A stretch of DNA of 64,000 bases from Spinellus fusiger. Its lineage: Eukaryota > Mucoromycota > Mucoromycetes > Mucorales > Phycomycetaceae. Location: positions 124,001 through 188,000 of the forward strand of contig JALLLS010000053.1 in the NCBI GenBank assembly GCA_025094145.1, given 5' to 3'. Numbering within the stretch: the first letter of the stretch is position 1; every line of letters starts with the position of its first letter. The position numbers and the translations under genes are program-made. Of this stretch, positions 59,489-64,000 are shown piece after piece. The notes beneath the pieces were generated by a model. It did not search any database. It was not told the origin of the DNA and worked only from the letters and a program-made list of their open reading frames with translations.

Positions 59489-61729
59489 AAGTCCCTTTGG
59501 CTTTCTGTTACTATCAATTGACCAGGTAAAAATAGGAGAGAGAAGAAAAGAGAGAGAAGAGAGAGAGAAGAGAGAGAAGAGAGAGAGAAGAGAGAGAGGA
59601 AATGAGTTTAAAGCATGGCATCCACTTTGGGAGATTTATTAATTGTATTTCTTGTGAGACTGTCGACTCCATAGTGGGATGTCGAGTGCATCTCTGCATA
59701 GAAAGGTGGGACACTGCTCAACCCACTGGTATTTCCTCACCACTACACTCCAAAGCATGTTACTATGGCAGAAATTGGCTCTGCTGTTCATTGTAGCGTC
59801 AATGAAAAAAGCTCTGTCCTCGTATTCTGCTATCTCTGGGTTCTCATGCATTCTATAGACTATTTTCCTTTCTTAATTCGTCATTCAACCTCATTCGTAG
59901 TTATTCTGAATACTCATTACATACAGGGTTTTAACCTAAAATTAGACTAGGATAGAAATGAGTTGGACGATTTAATAATTAAGATTGGATGATTGTGAAT
60001 GTATTTTGCACAACAAAAATCCAATAAAAAACTTCATCACATTTTATAGAGTGTATCTATACCATGAGATTCTGTCAGCCATTCAACCAAAGCTGTATTG
60101 ATGACTAGAATGAAGAGAGAGAGAAGACTTGGACCTTTTATTGGTTTTAGTAGGATGTAGAGTGTCTTTACATATTTTTTCTTTTGCTATATCTACAAGA
60201 ATACTCTGGGTGGGTGTCATTTTCCCTTGGAAACCATTCTCAATCTGTGTATTTGTGTGTATTTGTGTGTATTTGTGTGTATTTGTGTGTATTTGTGTGT
60301 GTGTTTCTATACCTTTAAAGAGAGAAGGGTGTGTTGAGTAGTGTTTCATTTGATTGAAGTGTAAGATACTTATTGGCAGTCATCTTCACTTTCGAGGGAA
60401 TAGATCAATAGATACTTGGAGAATATGCACGTATAAAAGACTATAGTATGGAGAATATGCACCCTATCTTTCAGAATAGACAAGTCATCATACATCTAAC
60501 CAGTATCACGTAAACAGGCCTTAATTGACATTCTTCTGGTAGGATTGGCACCTGAGGAACTTGCTATAGCTTTCTATCAAAATCAGATACATGTAAGAAT
60601 CTTGGATTGACTCTACAGGCCATAGTGTATCTTCTTTACTTTATCGCTTGCTGAATAAGTAGCATTTTCGGGTTGAGAGAAATAGGTGGCTTGTCTCTAG
60701 TAACCTTCATCTTACTCGTCTGTAGTGAATATATCTGAATGAAACAGACTCTAAAGAGATACTTGGTTCAAGTCAAATGCAAAAATGCAAAATAAAATGG
60801 TAGTCTTTTGATAATTTCAACGCTCTCCATAAATAAAAGGTCATCTCATTTCCAATCTCAGATCATCTAAGAAATATTCAATCATCTTTTTTTAGAGTAT
60901 AATACTGTATGTAATTGAAATCTTGGTGCACAGAGGTACATCCATAGCCTTCTGACTTTGAAGAGAACAGCAGTGTTACTTTATGCTCTAATGAGCAACC
61001 TAACTTAAGACTAAGTTAAAGTAAAATATTCTTTGTAGAACAGTGGATCTTGATCGGTACAAGGTATTGTTTTATATGGATATGAGCCTATTGGTCTTCT
61101 TCCTTCTATGGCCTGTGTCTGTAGGGGCTATTGGAGGAAGAGATGTCTTTTGATAGAGGATTCATAGGGCAGATAGAAGATAAATGCTTATTTCCAGTGC
61201 TTATTTCTAGTATTTATTTCCAGTGCTTATTTCTTATGATCATGTTTGGCATTGAACTACCTAAACACCCAAAGATTGATATTGGGCTGTAGGGTCTGTC
61301 AATAAAGAGTAGGGGAAATTGAACAGATCATTTGGCAAGTAGTAGTTATAAGTAAAAGAGTGTCCATAGGAAATAGAACCCTGTTCATATCTTCTAGTCT
61401 AAACATATACATGCTATGGTATAAGAAAGAGTATAAAAGATACTCTAAACTACCATCACAGTAGATACCATCTTTGCTCTCTCTCTCTCTTCTTATACAT
61501 ATTCACACTCAGACACTAAAGAGAGTGTATCGCTAATTCTTAAGTAGGTACATCAGCCGTTTTGTATAGGCTTGGGCTGAATTAAAAAGTGAGTCTCTCT
61601 GATCATCCTACACGTGACTGTCGGGACTCCATTAAGAGAACCCACACCAGACGCGTCATTTCGTTTATTTATTTATTGCCTTGGAATTAGCTAGCAATTA
61701 GCCCTCCACAAGAACTTATAAAAACCACA
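59489..61729. other. Low-complexity intergenic region, 2.2 kb
   Basis: A GA-rich tract lies at 59535-59600 and a TGTGTATT-type tract at 60245-60302. Short units around TATTTCCAGTGCT are repeated near 61188-61232, and a CT run lies near 61478-61490. Short frames at 59602-59851 on both strands have no recognisable content. No gene is supported; the right part holds the TOP2 promoter. Confidence 0.55.
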
Positions 61730-64000
61730 ATGTCATCAGAATCAGACGAAGATTTCCAAAGTGGAAACGAGACAGACGATTCTGAAGGATATGTTCCTGA
61801 AGGATCTCCTGCTAAAAAAGTAGGCTATTACTATTTAAGATAATAAAAACACGCTCTAAACTACTGATATCAACAGTTCAAAGGCGATCCTGCTGCTAAA
61901 AAAGTATGCTGTTTTCAGATAAAAGAAAAAAGATAGACAGTTAGTGAGAAAGATAGACAGTTGGTGAGAAAGATAGACAGTTAGTGAGAAAGATAGATAG
62001 ATAGACAGATAAACATCCTTATCTTTTTATGTTTATATACAACCCTTTATTAACACTGTTATTATTAGACAAAGGCACCAGCTCAACCTAGAAAACCAAG
62101 GGCACCAGCTCAACCTAAAGCACCCAAGGCACCAGCTCAACCCAAAAAGCCAAAAGCAGCAAAGGCACAAGGCAGTACAGAAGAAGTGACTAAAACACCA
62201 GCAAAAAGAGTCTATAAAAAGTCAACCAAGACGGATGCTCCAACAGAAATAAGGGATGAGGCTGAGGATACTGTGATAAGAGAGTCGGCAGTATCTTCAC
62301 CCACTGGAAATGGTGTAGAAAAATCAGTGGAAGAGATTTATAAGAAAAAGAGTCAACTTGAACATATTCTTTTGCGTCCAGATACCTACATTGGAACTGT
62401 AGAAGCAGAAGAACTAGAAATGTGGGTGTTTAGTTCAGAAGATCGTATTGAAAAGAAGAAGATCAACTATGTACCTGGATTGTACAAGATTATTGATGAG
62501 ATTCTTGTCAATGCTGCTGATAACAAGGTAAGATGGTGTGACTTGTGGGGAGTACAGGCATCCGTGGGCTGACTCTCTTTGGAGATCCGAGATCCTTCAA
62601 TGAACACCATTAAAGTACTTGTGGATCCAGAGAGAAACTTCATTTCTATTCAAAACAACGGCAAGGGCATTCCTATCCAACTACACAAAGACGAACAAGT
62701 TTATGTGCCAGAACTTATTTTTGGACATCTCCTCACCTCCTCCAACTACGATGATACAGAAAAGAAGGTGACTGGTGGTCGTAACGGCTATGGTGCCAAA
62801 CTATGCAACATCTTCAGTACAGAGTTTATTGTCGAAACAGCAAGCAAAGAACAGAAGCTAAAGTACTACCAAAAGTTCACCAACAATATGTCTACCAAGA
62901 GTGAACCTATTATCACTAACAATGGAAAGGGAGAAGAATTCACTCGTATTTCATTCACGCCTGACTTATCCAAGTTTGGCATGACTCGGATGGATGAGGG
63001 TCTTGCATCTCTCATCAAGAAACGTGTGTATGATTTGGCTGGTACGGTGGAGGGTATTAATGTATTCTATAACGGTACAAAGATTCCTGTCAAGGGATTT
63101 AAGCAATACGTTGAGCTTTACACCGAATCCATGGACATTCGCAATGCAGAAGGCAAGAAACCCATCATCCACGATACTCCTTCTCCACGCTGGCAAGTCA
63201 GTTTTGCTGTGAGCGATGGTCAATTCAATCAAGTAAGGAAATAAGACCAGGGGACGTGGTATTGAATAACAATCTTTATTTATTTATTTCTCTTATTTAT
63301 TATTTTAGGTCAGCTTTGTCAACAGCATCTGTACTCCTAAAGGTGGAACTCATGCTAATTATGTAGCAGATCAACTCGTAAAGGCTCTTTTGCCAGAAGT
63401 TCAAAAGAAGAGCGGCAATAAGAACATTAAGCCATTCCATATTAAAAGTCATATGTGTGTGTTTGTCAATTGTTTAATTGAAAACCCCACTTTTGACTCA
63501 CAGACAAAAGAAAACATGACATTGCGTGTAAGTGGGTTTGGATCCACCTACCAAGCTGGTGATAAATTCATTAGTGCTGGTAAGAGAGAATAACGTGGAT
63601 AACTACACTATAGAACTCATTCTTATTTTCAACAGTATCAAAATCAGGCATTATTGATAATATTGTAAAATGGGTTAAATTCAAGGAAGATGTACAGATG
63701 ACCAAGGCTGATAGTGGCAAAATGGCCAAGCGTCTGAATATTCCTAAGCTTGAAGATGCCAATTGTGCAGGCACTAAACCCAAGAACAAGTTGTGTACTT
63801 TGATCTTGACAGAAGGTGATTCAGCCAAGGGATTGGTGATGGGTGGTTTGTCTCAAGTAGGAAGAGATCTTTATGGTGTATTCCCTCTTCGTGGAAAACT
63901 TCTCAATGTCCGTGATGCTGCTACCAGTGCCATCATGAACAATAATGAAATCACCAACATTAAATCTATTCTCGGTCTTAAGCATGGACATAAATATACA
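61730..64000 (+). CDS. TOP2: DNA topoisomerase II, N-terminal part, cut by the right edge
   Basis: Six exons are visible (61730-61819, 61877-61903, 62069-62527, 62585-63232, 63309-63579, 63636-64000 and beyond). The first 90 residues are acidic and then Lys/Pro/Ala-rich with three APAQP repeats. The GHKL ATPase domain follows with LRPDTYIG, IIDEILVNAADNK, NNGKGIPI and GRNGYGAKLCNIFS, and then the transducer with PKGGTHANYV. The TOPRIM EGDSAKGL motif is at about 63813 and PLRGKLLNVRDA at about 63887. The enzyme passes one duplex through another with ATP in the nucleus. Exon 2 is only 27 nt. The C-terminal two thirds lie outside the window. Confidence 0.98.
61925..62010. repeat. Minisatellite in TOP2 intron 2
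   Basis: A unit of about 22 bp beginning AGATAGACAGTTAGTGAGAA is repeated at least three times inside the second intron, followed by a short GATA run. Confidence 0.75.

Noticed and set aside
59602..59851. Overlapping frames on both strands
   Set aside because: They overlap each other, contain no known motif and lie next to GA-rich low-complexity DNA.

Overview
The window looks like nuclear DNA of an early-diverging filamentous fungus, most likely Mucoromycota. Genes are split by many short introns (about 40 to 110 bp), intergenic DNA is very AT-rich, the orthologues are fungal (PTR2 transporter, Avt-type transporter, malic enzyme, Tof1, Rrp12), and there are decayed Tc1/mariner and Fanzor-like mobile elements. 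The phylum is an inference from general character, not from a search. Exon models below were joined by hand from splice signals and reading frame; nearly all add up to whole codons.

Region 1 to 10 kb is a mobile-element zone. It holds a dispersed repeat cut by the left edge, two tail-to-tail Tc1/mariner copies (one full length but with four stop codons, one truncated), a broken helix-turn-helix fragment, and a 2.4 kb near-perfect palindrome. The palindrome is two almost identical 0.72 kb MITE-like units in opposite orientation around a small gene for a protein with a duplicated helix-turn-helix. No gene is supported from 6.3 to 10.1 kb. A peptide transporter stands alone at 10.1 to 11.8 kb.

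Region 15.2 to 40.3 kb is dense housekeeping sequence, mostly in convergent and divergent pairs with 60 to 250 bp spacers: mitochondrial NAD/nucleotide-type carrier (-), coiled-coil protein possibly of the kinetochore (+), SF3A2/Prp11 (+), mitochondrial uS11 (-), CBS-PB1 protein of the Mug70 type (+), Tof1/Timeless (-), orphan seven-helix membrane protein (+), Ebp2 (-), Med28-like protein (+), Trm10 (-), C2H2 zinc-finger protein (-), Rrp12 (+), Avt-type vacuolar amino-acid transporter (+). Ebp2, Trm10 and Rrp12 put three ribosome or tRNA maturation factors within 9 kb.

Region 40.3 to 47.6 kb is an AT-rich gene desert. From 47.6 kb follow an unrecognised ten-exon protein (-), an AT-hook protein (+), a second copy of the dispersed repeat attached to a Fanzor-like C-terminal remnant (52.1 to 52.9 kb), mitochondrial malic enzyme (+), ESCRT-I Vps28 (+), a rhodanese plus dual-specificity phosphatase (-), and, after 2.2 kb of low-complexity spacer, the first part of DNA topoisomerase II (+), which runs off the right edge.

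The least explained item is the palindromic element at 3950 to 6342. The splice signals are also unusual: four introns start with GCAAGT, one intron made of TTG repeats lacks a frame-compatible AG, and Vps28 has a 17-nt exon.
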